DNA from: Mucidula mucida
Lineage: Eukaryota > Basidiomycota > Agaricomycetes > Agaricales > Physalacriaceae
Reading direction: 5' to 3'
DNA length: 16,245 nucleotides
Assembly: GCA_015501055.1 (NCBI GenBank)
Contig: JADNYV010000762.1
Span: 1-16,245 of the forward strand
Below are positions 1-11,004 of the stretch, piece after piece. Numbering within the stretch: position 1 is the stretch's first letter; each line of letters opens with the position of its first letter. The position numbers and the translations under genes were made by a program. The notes under the pieces were generated by a model that saw only the letters and a list, made by a program, of their open reading frames with translations, searched no databases and was not told the origin of the DNA.

Positions 1-768
1 GGGAAACATACTCTTCTGGAACATATTGCACATTCAATCTATAGTTGCGAAAAGTAGGCGGGTCCGGCCCGCGCAGCTGACTGAAAGCAACGATAGCGTC
101 CTTTTTGTATTTGAACTGAACGAATGCATATTGATGTGGCTGTCCAGCTGCGTCAGATACTGTAAACAATGTCGTTGAGTGTCAAGATCTACGCTTATGA
201 GCTAACAAACGCACGATGAAAGACCCGCTGTATTTGCCCCCATCTCGAGAAAAATTCCTTCAGCAAATGCGTCTGCGTCGCCCATGGAATATGGCGCACG
301 ATTAGTTTTCGATGCGGAGGTATACCCTCGCGTTGGTCAAACGTATAGCGCGCGTCGGCGTCAATCTGATATCGCAAGGCCGAAGCGAGATTGTATTCAG
401 CATGAATCGGGGTGAATCCTCCTGGCAGCACAATGGGGTCGCTCTTCGTGGCATTGACAAAAGCCTCCGCCTGTTTTTTAGTGTGATAGTCGCAAAAGGC
501 GTGCCCAATCCAAGCATTGTCGAGACCCGAGGGGCGACGCGAAAAATAAACGACGCGCCCGTGCTGCTGTAGGATGCGGTAGAGGGTTTCCGCCTGCCGT
601 TCCTCGAGGAATTTGACTGAGAAAAAGGTAGGGCGTGGTCTTGGAGTAAGGTCCGACTGGACCAGAGGAGCTGCTCATTGGCCGTAGCAGTCCGCTCGTC
701 ATATGTACCGTTCTACATGACCTGCCCGTGTATGTGAGCCGTGAGCAGAGCACTGACAATGAGATCAT
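1..768 (-). CDS. Two-RRM RNA-binding protein (5' part; runs off the left edge)
   Basis: Predicted RNA-binding protein. Exons on the minus strand are 768-709, 656-215 and 159-1 (continuing), about 220 residues visible. Introns 708-657 (GTACAT..CAG) and 214-160 (GTGCGT..CAG) keep the frame. The first RRM spans roughly residues 28-112, with an RNP2-like FFSVKF and an RNP1-like segment around IGHAFCDY. The second starts near residue 138 with RNP2 LIVRHIPW and has RNP1 YAFVQF near residue 177. The first 20 residues are Arg/Ser/Thr-rich with no acidic residue, like a mitochondrial presequence; that targeting is inference. The start is the only ATG joining this frame through a proper donor. RRM pairs occur in splicing, translation and organelle RNA proteins, so I assign no specific role. 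A perfect 14-bp palindrome lies 17 bp upstream of the ATG. Confidence 0.8.
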
Positions 769-784
769 GCATGTAAAAGTGCGA

Positions 785-798
785 GGTCAAGCTTGACC
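785..798. promoter_or_regulatory. Perfect 14-bp palindrome upstream of the RRM gene
   Basis: GGTCAAGCTTGACC reads the same on both strands. It lies 17 bp upstream of the RRM-protein ATG (768, minus strand), in the 186-bp spacer that follows the TRM44 stop. A dimeric regulator could bind here, or it could be chance; no factor is recognised. Confidence 0.3.
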
Positions 799-954
799 GA
801 TCAGATTTACTCACGCAGGGAGTCAGACTATTCACACATTTCACATTGTAGAATCGCTCTGTGCATACCTAGTCGGTTGGAATTTTCAAAATATAGTGTA
901 GAGGATACATTGAAGAATACAGCGATACATTTGTCCAAATTGACAATCAATCTT

Positions 955-2589
955 CTAATGATCACCGGCCTTGCCCTCTGGCTTTCGCGACTTAAATATG
1001 CCACGGTCCCTAACGAATTGTATGATATCATCTATATTTCTCTGTTGAGCATCGGCGTCCCCAGATCTCTTTCTCCCTAGCCCAGAAGTCAATAATCAAG
1101 TTTCCATGGCCAGAAGGCGAGACATTCTTCTTACCAACAATTGCCCAGTTCCGCGTACTCGGGATCCGCAACGTCTCACACTCTATCTGCCATCCACAAT
1201 GTCGACTCAGGCTCGCAAGCCAGACGCGATACATCGAGTACGCGGACGAAGGACTCGAGTGCCCGCCTAAACTGAGACTTTCAATGAATGAAGCCTCATC
1301 TTCCCCATCTGCAAGTGGGAAACGAGCACTCAATGATCTATCAAACTTTGCATCAAACGTCCAAGGACAACACGGTATCGAGATATATCCCGACGCTGAA
1401 TGCATTGTAGCCAAAACGGGAACCCACGGCGTGAGCTCATCAGCATGGTTCCCAATGATGAAGACGCCAGGGTAGTAGAATATGGATCGGGTGTCTCGCT
1501 GAAAGGATTGAATGCGTGGACATGAAGATGCTCGTGAGTCTCCTTTGAGTAATGACTCCAGGATATACGGGCTCTTAGATCTATCCGCAACCGTGGTATC
1601 CCTCCGAGATAAGGATATGAGTGAGCAGGCCGTTTCCGCAGCTGAAGATGTTCCTTATGTCAATATAGCGTGGGTGGAGAAGCAACGAACCAAAGTCAAG
1701 AAATCCATTCGGAGGGCGGTCACGGTAGGAGAGTTGCCACAAGAGGATGAGATATGTCGCGATTCCGATATCCTAGATATCCATTAGTGTTGTTGAAGAT
1801 TATACATGGGAAGTCTACTCAATACATGGCTTCAGGGGGTCCGTAGTCTCCTGCCACGAGTTTACAAGATGCTTATACTTCTCCCTCATCTGCAGGTACT
1901 TATCTTGGTACACCTCTCGTGGTACCAGATTATCGTGTTTGCACCCTTTTCTTATAGTTGGTCATGGCGCCCCATCCATATCGGTGGAAGGGTATCCAGT
2001 AGCGCCAGCGATGTGCGGAACAAGCGTGAATTGACATCTGAAGGTGTCGCAGGGAGTGGCAGTACATCGAGTTGGAGCGTAGGAGGATCAGAGTCTAAGT
2101 AACGAAAACCGATGTGAGATACCGCCGGGTGGTAATACGGTAGCGGTGAGCCAAGAGGCGTTAGGACGAGAACTGTGGGTAGATCGTCGTCCTCTCGCGC
2201 GTACAGGGTACAATATTGCACTAAAGGCTCATCCCGCCCTGGCCGACGAGGTAGCAAGCGCCTATGTATACATCGAAGCGGCACATGTCCCTCTAGTAGA
2301 GGAATCTCGTCAGGGAAGTTGTCTGTCGTGTCGGACAGCTGCTCAGAGCGGAGGATGAGTGTAGAATTGTATTCTGGGTGCTCAACAGTTGTGCAACGGC
2401 TATTTGAAACTATAAACGCGTTAGTACTAGATAATGGGACGGGGACGAGTCACAAACGAGGTCTTTGGGAAAGCCTGCATTACAGTACAACAGTGATGTC
2501 CATGGATGTTCAATACTAGAGAGCGGTGGTAGATTTGACCCTTCAAAATCCGTTTTTGGCTCGAATCTTGGCCTGATCGGAGCGGACAT
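955..2589 (-). CDS. TRM44: tRNA (uracil-2'-O-)-methyltransferase TRM44, reading frame broken by single-base indels
   Basis: TRM44 2'-O-methylates U44 of tRNA-Ser in the cytosol using S-adenosylmethionine. Exons: 2589-2454, 2409-1819, 1772-1691, 1641-1135, 1076-955. Family signatures in order: LLPRRPGRDEP, HRYGWG with NYKKRV, HDNLVPREVYQDKY, DIGIATYLILLW, the SAM-binding motif CGNGLL, IDLRARISW, IGNHADELTPW, IPCCPW, ETLRIPSTRNWAIVG and the C-terminal FKSRKPEGKAG. The last exon, past 1077, is needed to reach that C-terminus. These blocks lie in different frames: extra bases near 1983-1990 and 1938-1940, missing bases at the donor near 1818, at the 1691/1641 junction, near 1581-1586 and near 1478-1480. 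No nonsense substitution and no lost motif was seen, so base-calling error or very recent decay are both possible. It is transcribed divergently from RanGAP with 63 bp between the two ATGs. Confidence 0.85.
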
Positions 2590-2652
2590 GAGAAGGAAGA
2601 AGAAAAGAGAACCGCACGTGATGCCGATCACCTTTCTCCTCAACAGTCATCG
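2590..2652. promoter_or_regulatory. 63-bp divergent spacer between TRM44 and RanGAP, with a CACGTG E-box
   Basis: Only 63 bp separate the two start codons, so both promoters must overlap here or extend into the genes. The spacer contains CACGTG at 2615-2620, the core site of bHLH factors such as Cbf1 or USF types. It also has a purine-rich run on the plus strand toward TRM44 and a pyrimidine-rich CCTTTCTCCTC toward RanGAP. Function as a shared promoter is inferred from spacing alone. Confidence 0.55.
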
Positions 2653-3897
2653 ATGTCGTTCTCCTTACACGGCCAAGGCCTCAAACTCGATACCCGAGCC
2701 GACATTGAGCCACATCTGGCCGGCGTCGACCCCACCAAGATTGAGGAGATCCATTTTGGTGGCAATACCCTCGGTGTGGACGCGTCGGAAGCCCTTGCAG
2801 AGTTTCTAGCAAAGGCTGTTAACCTCAAGGCTAGTCAAATTCCTATCGTCTTTTGCCGATCATAACACGTCCAATAGATCGCAGACTTTGCAGATATATT
2901 CACTGGGCGCCTCATCACCGAAATACCCCTCGCCCTCACCGCCATCTGCAACTCCCTCGTCGACAAAACCAGCCTCGTCGAGCTCGATCTGAGCGACAAT
3001 GCCTTCGGAGGCAGATCCGTCGATCCTATCGTTCCATTTCTCACTAATAACCGCACTTTCCAAATCCTCAAGATCAACAATAACGGTCTTGGCCCAGCCG
3101 GCGGCAAGGTCCTTGCCAATGCGCTCCTCGAGTCTGCCAAAATCAGCCAGTCCAAAGGCGAAAAGTCAAACCTTCGCACCGTCATCTGCGGACGTAACCG
3201 TCTTGAGGACGGTTCTGCACCGTTTTGGGCAGAGGCGTTTGCGGCACACGGATCCCTCACGGAGATTCGCATGCCCCAGAACGGTATCCGCATGGACGGG
3301 ATAACCGCCCTTGCGCACGGTTTAGCAAAAAATCCCGGTTTGGAGTACATCGATCTCCAGGATAACACGTTCACATTCGAGGGCGAGCTTACTGGGGTTC
3401 AGGCATGGACAGATGCCCTTTCCTCTTGGCCAGAGCTAAAGACGCTAAATCTCTCAGATTGCGTTCTGTCTGGCGACGGCGAGGTCCCATTACTCGTGTC
3501 GAAGCTTGCGGAAGGGTCAAATCCCAAGCTGCGTACTCTGCAGTTGCAGAACAACAACTTAGAGGCGGCGACGTTTGAACTCTTCGCGAACACTATTGCG
3601 ACGACTCTGCAGGGCCTTATGTCGTTAGAGCTCCAGTGGAATGAGCAGGAGGAGGATGACGAGTTTTTAGAGGCTGTTGGTTTGACTATGAAGGCACGCG
3701 GTGGCAAGCTTGTCGTGTCGGACGAAGATGAGGAAGAAGAGGAGAAGGAAGCAGAGGAGGAGATAAAGGAAGAGGAAGAGACGAAGGAGGAGAAAGAGGC
3801 GGTCCTTGCGGAAGCCGTCCAACCAGCGCCTGCTCCAACAAAGAAGGACGACACAGACGAACTGGCAGAGCTCCTCGGCAAAGTTGAGATCAAGTAG
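2653..3897 (+). CDS. rna1: Ran GTPase-activating protein (RanGAP/Rna1)
   Basis: Cytoplasmic activator of Ran GTP hydrolysis, which keeps the Ran gradient for nuclear transport. Exons 2653-2829 and 2878-3897 give 398 residues; fission yeast Rna1 has 386. It is a leucine-rich-repeat protein: repeats such as LVELDLSDNAFGG, LEYIDLQDNTFTF and LKTLNLSDCVLSG run through most of the protein. DIFTGR carries the family's conserved Arg (residue 70), and NNGLGP carries the Asn (residue 128) matching the catalytic Asn131 of fission yeast. A Glu/Asp/Lys-rich tail spans roughly residues 338-376, as is usual for fungal RanGAP. The intron at 2830-2877 starts GCTAGT and ends AATAG: a GC-AG intron is required, because no GT donor nearby restores IADFADIFTGR in frame. 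Otherwise uninterrupted; codon use is regular. Confidence 0.96.
2830..2877 (+). other. GC-AG intron of RanGAP
   Basis: Exon 1 ends NLK (AAG) and exon 2 begins IADFADIF. The 48-nt gap starts with GC (AAG|GCTAGT) and ends AATAG. The only nearby GT (at 2834) leaves the wrong phase. GC-AG introns are spliced by the normal spliceosome but are a small minority. Confidence 0.8.
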
Positions 3898-4151
3898 ACG
3901 TAGATGTTAATATTTATGCTGCGTTAATTAGGTCAATTGGATACTCGTTGGTATATATCCTACCCATTTGTTGTATGATACGTTGACGTGATCGCTCACG
4001 ACAATCTAACGATTCTCGGTGCAGTATATCGCCCTCAGAGGATGGATTTGACGTTACCTACTATGATTGTTACAGGGTACATAGAACTACTTACTCGCTT
4101 TTTTTTTGCCTTTCCTTCCATTCGTATGTTTTCATGAACTTCAGAACCAAG
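3898..4151. other. Convergent 3' spacer between RanGAP and epoxide hydrolase copy A
   Basis: 254 bp of AT-rich sequence holding the 3' untranslated regions of two converging genes. It includes a run of eight T near 4100. No coding signal was seen. Confidence 0.6.
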
Positions 4152-5627
4152 TCACAGTCGAGCTTGTGCAGAGTCATATCCGGTTTTGCCGGGAACAACT
4201 GAGAAAGCAGGACCGCCCTTCCCATACATCGTGCGCAAGTCTTTCACTAACGCATCTGGCGCCTCCCAAGCCGCAAAATGACCGCCCTTGGTATAGGATG
4301 TATTGCTGAAGATGAGGTTTCCGTTCGACGTGTACCATCTAGTCGGTTCGTTAGAATGTATGTAGGCCATTCAAATCTATCGCTTACGAGAGGGGACGAA
4401 CTACAAGTTCACCTGGGAAGACAGAGATGCCCATCGGAATAGAAGGCCGTTGCCGTGCTAACTTCAGCGAGTCTCCGCTCTGATAAGTCTCGTAATAAAT
4501 ACGAGTGGAAGCCGTTGGACCAGCTCTGGAGAACAAGTATATGGAAATCCAGGTGAGAACTGGAGCGTCGTCAGTGGCGTAGCAGGTCTCATGATAATTG
4601 AGGATACCTTCATCGTCGGTCCAAGGGTAGTTGTCAGTCCAGGAAAGCAACTTCTCGTAAATCCAACCGAATAAACCCACGGGAGAATCGGTCAACGAGT
4701 ATCCTGGGCAAACACTGAGATACAACTGCACCATACAGCCTCCACGAGCTGCGTAAACATACCAAGGGTTTGAGGTTGAGTGGCCTGTTCCATGTAATAA
4801 CCCCTTCCTTGCTTGTCGAATTCTTGAGACTTCTGCAATCTTGATTTTTCAACCGCAGTATATGGCATCATCAGATGCTTCAAATATGCAACGGGACGAG
4901 TAACAGGGGGCGGGAATCCGCTAAGCCATGAGCCAGCTGTTCTCAGTACAATCATCACCATTCAACAAAACAAACTGGGCCTACAGGGGAAAATTGGTAT
5001 GCCATGCCTTGACATGCGTGCCCCCATACTTGAGGGCCATGGCACGAGTTATCTACTTTGGTTTAATGCATACTGACTCGAGGAGAAGAAACTCGCCAAA
5101 CTACCCCAGTCACCGCCTTGAGTAACTGATTCATGATTTCGGTTAGTCTCTAGTCGCAGCAAATACACAGTCATCTCACCGTATTCATTATACCCGAGGG
5201 CTAACATCAACTTGTCAGTAGCGGAAGGATTTTGCGAGCTTCCAAGAAACTGCCGGGCCCTAGCGCGACGTCAATGAGCGGAGCAGGTAATGCGTAAGAG
5301 CCGACTTACAACCGTGCATAAACAAGAGTGGGATAGCGCCCACAGCCTTGCTTGTCTAGTGCACGTAGTGAATGTTCAGCGTCTCGAAGCCGGCAACCTC
5401 AATGTCACGAGTAAACTGGGGTAGTTCAGCATTGAGAGCAGCTTCTTGAGCGCGCCAGTCAAAGTCCATTTTCCAATAATGAACTAGCCGGCACATGTCT
5501 GCGAGCGGCGCGCCGTAGCTTGTCCCAGAATTTTCAAGCTCATCAGGAAAGACACAGAGGGCGAGCTTGCGGCGAGGTCGATTTTGTCATCAGAGACAGA
5601 GATTTGGAAGGGTTGTTCATTTGACAT
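4152..5627 (-). pseudogene. Epoxide hydrolase copy A, inactivated tandem duplicate
   Basis: Close paralogue of the intact hydrolase at 6035-7670, same exon order and orientation. It begins MSNEQPFQISVSDD, then loses 4 nt near 5574 (the other copy has AGGA there on the plus strand), which shifts the frame. Further on, a CAG codon has become TAG (5358-5356) in the VH-Q-TSK segment. A deletion of about 180 bp at a junction near 5214-5216 removes the core between the ILPLL and KLMLALGY segments, including one intron. Later parts are well kept: GGDWG with the nucleophile Asp, GYYMEQATQPQTLG, DSPVGLFGWIYEKL, RIYYETYQSGD, VFPGE and GGHFAAWE. The intron after GGDWGS begins GC (GCGAGT). The C-terminus reads GKTGYDSAQARL, longer than in copy B. 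Three independent lesions make it a pseudogene; only fragments could be translated. Confidence 0.88.
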
Positions 5628-6034
5628 TGTGAAGGGCGTTTCTCGGGCAAGAGGGAGAGTCGACCCATGTTATTGGACTGCTGCGTTCGAGCGAGGTCAC
5701 CAGGTTGATGATCAATATCGACTTGCTGGGTGACCGGTTATGAGACCGGTCCGAGGCACATGGTCCGTTTCTGTAATCGGCCACGTGTTCGGAAGACGGG
5801 AGTTACGCGATGCTAGACTATGGTTTTCTTGCAGTTCGCGTACCCTCGTGGTTAGCATTCGGCATGATTGACTGGAAGTCAAGCTTCGCGTTTGGAAAAG
5901 ATTGTTCAGACAAAGCCCAAAGCGATCCTGAAGTCGTTTAACAGTGTACTGACAGTGCATGCGACAAGTATACTAGCTGCTGCTAGGACTGCATATAAAG
6001 CCTTTCCAGGTATTGTCACAATCGCACGTTTGGG
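5628..6034. other. Spacer between the two epoxide hydrolase copies
   Basis: About 400 bp between the start of copy A and the stop of copy B. It would hold the former promoter of copy A and the 3' UTR of copy B. A TTTATATGC on the minus strand near 5991-5999 is a weak TATA-like match, but it is about 360 bp from the copy A ATG. No open frame with family similarity was seen. Confidence 0.5.
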
Positions 6035-7670
6035 CTAAGCATATCCGGCTTTGCCGGGAACGACAGAGAAGGCAGGACCACCCTTGCCAAACATCTTATG
6101 CAAATCTTTCACTAGCGCGTCCGGGGTTTCCCAAGCAGCAAAGTGACCGCCTTTGTTGTGAGATGTATTGCTGAAGACGATATTTCCGTTACTCGTATAC
6201 CAGCTAGCGAGGTTGTTAGTGCATGCTGGTCATTCAAAGTCATTCCTTACGAGAAGGGAGAAACAATAGGCTCTCCGGGGAAGATAGAGACGCCCATAGG
6301 CACAGAAGGCCGTTGTTGCAGGAGGTACTCCACGTCACCGCTCTGATAAGTCTCATAATAGATACGGAGAGAAGCTGTTGGACCAGCCCTGGAAAACCAG
6401 TAGATCGAAATCCAAGTGAGAACTATAATATCTTCAATTGATGTCAAGCGTCATTCCGTGATGAAAGGCATGCCTTCATCGTCGGTCCAAGGGTACTTGT
6501 CACTCCAGACGTACAGTTTCTCGTAAATCCAACCAAGCAAACCCACAGGCGAATCGGCTAACGAGTAGCCTGAAAAACGTACTTAGACACGACCGTGTCA
6601 CGGACCTGTGTGGACTCACCGAGGGTCTGAGGTTGAGTGGCTTGTTCATGGTGGTAACCCCGTCCGTGCCTTTCGAACCATTGAGACTTTTGCAATGCTG
6701 CTTTTTCAGCCACAGTATATGGTGTCACCAGATGTTTAAGATAGGAAATAGGGCGATTGATAGACGGCGGTGTCCCACTGACATGTCAAGGGAGTTTAGT
6801 AGTTCATCAGCCCAGAAAGCAACTGGACGTACACTGGCATATTGGTATGCCATGCCTTGACATGCTTACCACCGTACTGAAGGGCCATTGCGCGAGTGAT
6901 CTACATCGCTATCAATACTGGTGAGTTGAAGAAGACAAGTTGGCTTACCCAATTACCCCAATCACCCCCTTGCGTAACTATTTCATGGTGATTACTAAGA
7001 GTTGCAGCAGGTCAAGCATACTTATCTTACCGTACTCGTTATAGCCGAGCGCTAACATCAATTTGTGGCCAACCTGTTCAGGTGTCTTCATGACCAACGT
7101 TCGCGGCCATTTCGCGAGGATCGACACACACACCTCAGCATGTTGCGCGACTCTGAAACCCTTTTTCGACGGCGCTTGAGAAAAACCGTATCCCGGGAGG
7201 CTCAGAGCTACGACATGAAAGCTAGGATGGTCGGGAGATACAGCCGTCAACAGCGGAAGGATTTTGGAAACTTCCAAAAAACTACCGGGCCCTAATAACG
7301 CGAACGTTGTGATTGAACGACGCGGGTAGCACAGAATACACGACTTACAGCCATGCACGAACAAGAGTGGAATCGCATTCACAGCCTTGCTTGTCTGGTG
7401 CACGTAGTGAACGTTCAGCGTCTCAAAGCCGGCAACCTCAATGTCCCGAGTAAACTGAGGGAGTTCAGAGTTGAAAGTCGCTTCTTGAGCGCGCCAGTCG
7501 AAGCCGGTCTTCCAGTAGTCAACTAGACGGCGCATGTCTGCAAGCGGCGGGCCATAACATGTCCCAGAGTCTTCCAGCTCATCAGGAAAGACGCAGAGGT
7601 CGAGCTTGCGGCGAAGGAGGTCAATCTGATCGTCAGAAACCGTGATTTTGAATGGCTGCTCAGTCGACAT
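6035..7670 (-). CDS. Microsomal-type epoxide hydrolase (copy B, intact)
   Basis: Alpha/beta-hydrolase that adds water to epoxides to give diols. Nine exons: 7670-7349, 7291-7134, 7073-7031, 6977-6949, 6900-6833, 6777-6620, 6569-6474, 6422-6251, 6203-6035; 404 residues. Residues 1-105 are the EHN N-terminal domain typical of microsomal and fungal enzymes. HGWPG (106-110) is the oxyanion motif. GGDWG carries nucleophile Asp180, FPGE gives Glu342 and GGHFAAWE gives His369, completing the charge relay. Lid tyrosines Tyr248 (GRGYHHE) and Tyr314 (RIYYET) fit the epoxide-polarising pair. Spacing agrees with the Aspergillus niger enzyme as I recall it (192/348/374). Intron 2 (7133-7074) is exactly 60 nt and free of stops. 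Intron 7 (6473-6423) has a GC donor (G|GCATGC). A TATA box lies about 41 bp upstream of the ATG. Native substrate unknown; detoxification or catabolism is likely. Confidence 0.95.
6423..6473 (-). other. GC-AG intron in epoxide hydrolase copy B
   Basis: WTDDE is joined to VLTWISIYWF by removing 51 nt that begin GCATGC and end TATAG. The same intron in copy A begins GTATCC, so the T at donor position 2 appears replaced by C in the working copy. No GT donor in the right phase is nearby. Confidence 0.78.
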
Positions 7671-7710
7671 CGTAGATGTTCAGTGAGGTAAAGTTTAGAA
7701 CCTCCGTCCA

Positions 7711-7717
7711 TTATATA
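7711..7717 (-). promoter_or_regulatory. TATA box of epoxide hydrolase copy B
   Basis: Minus-strand TATATAA in the context GGCTATATAATGG ends 41 bp upstream of the ATG at 7670. This is a plausible core promoter with a short 5' leader. Confidence 0.55.
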
Positions 7718-7801
7718 GCCTGGGTGGATTGGATGTCAGCAGGTGTGATAGTCTGAGTCAACGAGGAGAAACTTAGAAAGTTTCCACTTAGTAACAATTT
7801 C

Positions 7802-7907
7802 CTTAGTAATGATTATTACTAAGTGCATCCTACGTCGGGATCAACTCAAAACGGGTTTCCCAACCCGACTCATGGACGGCCAATTGTCCGAAATTGGACA
7901 AGTCGGG
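7802..7907. repeat. Block of nested inverted repeats
   Basis: Four inverted repeats in 106 bp: CTTAGTAAT (7802-7810) with ATTACTAAG (7815-7823); CGGGTT (7852-7857) with AACCCG (7862-7867); CCCGACT (7864-7870) with AGTCGGG (7901-7907); and TTGTCC (7884-7889) with GGACAA (7896-7901) nested inside the last pair. A further CTTAGTAAC lies just left, near 7788. The density suggests a small non-autonomous DNA-element relic or a multi-site regulatory region. No flanking target duplication was recognised. Confidence 0.55.
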
Positions 7908-8196
7908 CACTGGCAGTACAATTTATGGTGCACATCCGAGCGGCGAGACCGATCTACGACAGGGTGTTCTATGGGTCCGTGGGTACCTCAGCAAGTACGG
8001 GCTTTCAGAATGGAGATGCTAGAGGCTTCATGGTTTGCAAAACTTCGTTTTATACGTAACCTACAAGCTACATAGAACTACCTGCGTACAACAAACCCTA
8101 AAGAAGCTCTCAAGATTGAATATATGAATGCTATAGTAGCTTAAACGAGTGTGCAATGTGTGCTTATGACACCAACCTGAGTGGCGTCACGCCCTC

Positions 8197-10637
<2,441 letters not shown>

Positions 10638-10762
10638 TGAGCGCGAACTGCTGAGGGCGGTGGCAGCGAGCGGGCAAGTTAAATACCAGCCAAGTCAGGT
10701 CCGTCTTGGTTTACAGTTGCAAATTTAAGGAAAGACGGTTGAAATCAGAAGCGTTACTCATA

Positions 10763-10911
10763 CACAGGCAGGCTCGAAGGCACATATTGGGAGTGACCAT
10801 CTGGCACCATCGGCGATATTGTGGTGATATCTCGGTTTCCGGCGCCGCTGTCAGCCGGGTATTCGGCCCGTACCTCAGGCGATTGGAAGGTGGCGTCGAG
10901 TTTGTAACTCA
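10763..10911 (-). CDS. Possible terminal exon of an unidentified minus-strand gene
   Basis: After a TTTGAATAG acceptor-like site, about 49 codons stay open from SYKLDATFQSPEVRAEY to a C-terminus ending YVPSSLPVYE and TAA. Codon choice (GAC GCC ACC TTC CAA) resembles the real genes nearby. The composition, rich in Ser, Pro and charged residues, looks like a disordered tail. I found no upstream exon in the required phase, and the 17-C run lies about 80 bp upstream. It may be a chance open frame or a fragment. Confidence 0.25.
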
Positions 10912-10987
10912 CTATTCAAAGAAAACCTTTACAATCCATAGTATCGTTGTTAAGACACCTTGATATTAGGCCTCCGGCGTTCAGAAA

Positions 10988-11004
10988 CCCCCCCCCCCCC
11001 CCCC
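10988..11004 (+). repeat. 17-base C homopolymer
   Basis: An uninterrupted run of 17 C in the spacer upstream of the carboxylesterase. Such runs are prone to slippage in cells and to miscounting in sequencing, so its length should be treated as approximate. Confidence 0.95.

Larger units (their letters stand above)
4152..7670 (-). repeat. Tandem duplication of an epoxide hydrolase gene
   Basis: Two head-to-tail gene copies, repeat units roughly 4152-5627 and 6035-7670. Coding segments align throughout at high identity, for example 'ACGCTGAACATTCACTACGT'-like blocks around 5370-5395 and 7405-7430, and shared intron positions. Copy A is shorter mainly because of its internal deletion near 5215. 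The spacers flanking the two units do not obviously match. Confidence 0.85.
7671..8196. other. Spacer between epoxide hydrolase B and the carboxylesterase
   Basis: 526 bp with no gene. It holds the hydrolase promoter (TATA box), the palindrome-rich block described separately and the 3' UTR of the carboxylesterase. Short open frames on the plus strand (7809-8075, 7823-8059) cross the palindromes, have no recognisable domain and are not called. Confidence 0.6.

Noticed and set aside
1028..1076. Stop at 1028 as the end of TRM44
   Set aside because: A GGTAAGAAG donor at 1134 and CTAG acceptor at 1077 lead to a frame ending in the family C-terminus FKSRKPEGKAG at 955, so the read-through end is intronic.
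3399..3893. 164-codon open frame antisense to RanGAP, rich in Ser
   Set aside because: It is the mirror of the acidic Glu-rich tail of RanGAP; poly-Ser from reversed GAG/GAA codons is a typical shadow.
7809..8075. Plus-strand frames of 78-88 codons upstream of epoxide hydrolase B
   Set aside because: They run through the inverted-repeat block and have no recognisable domain; chance frames are more likely.
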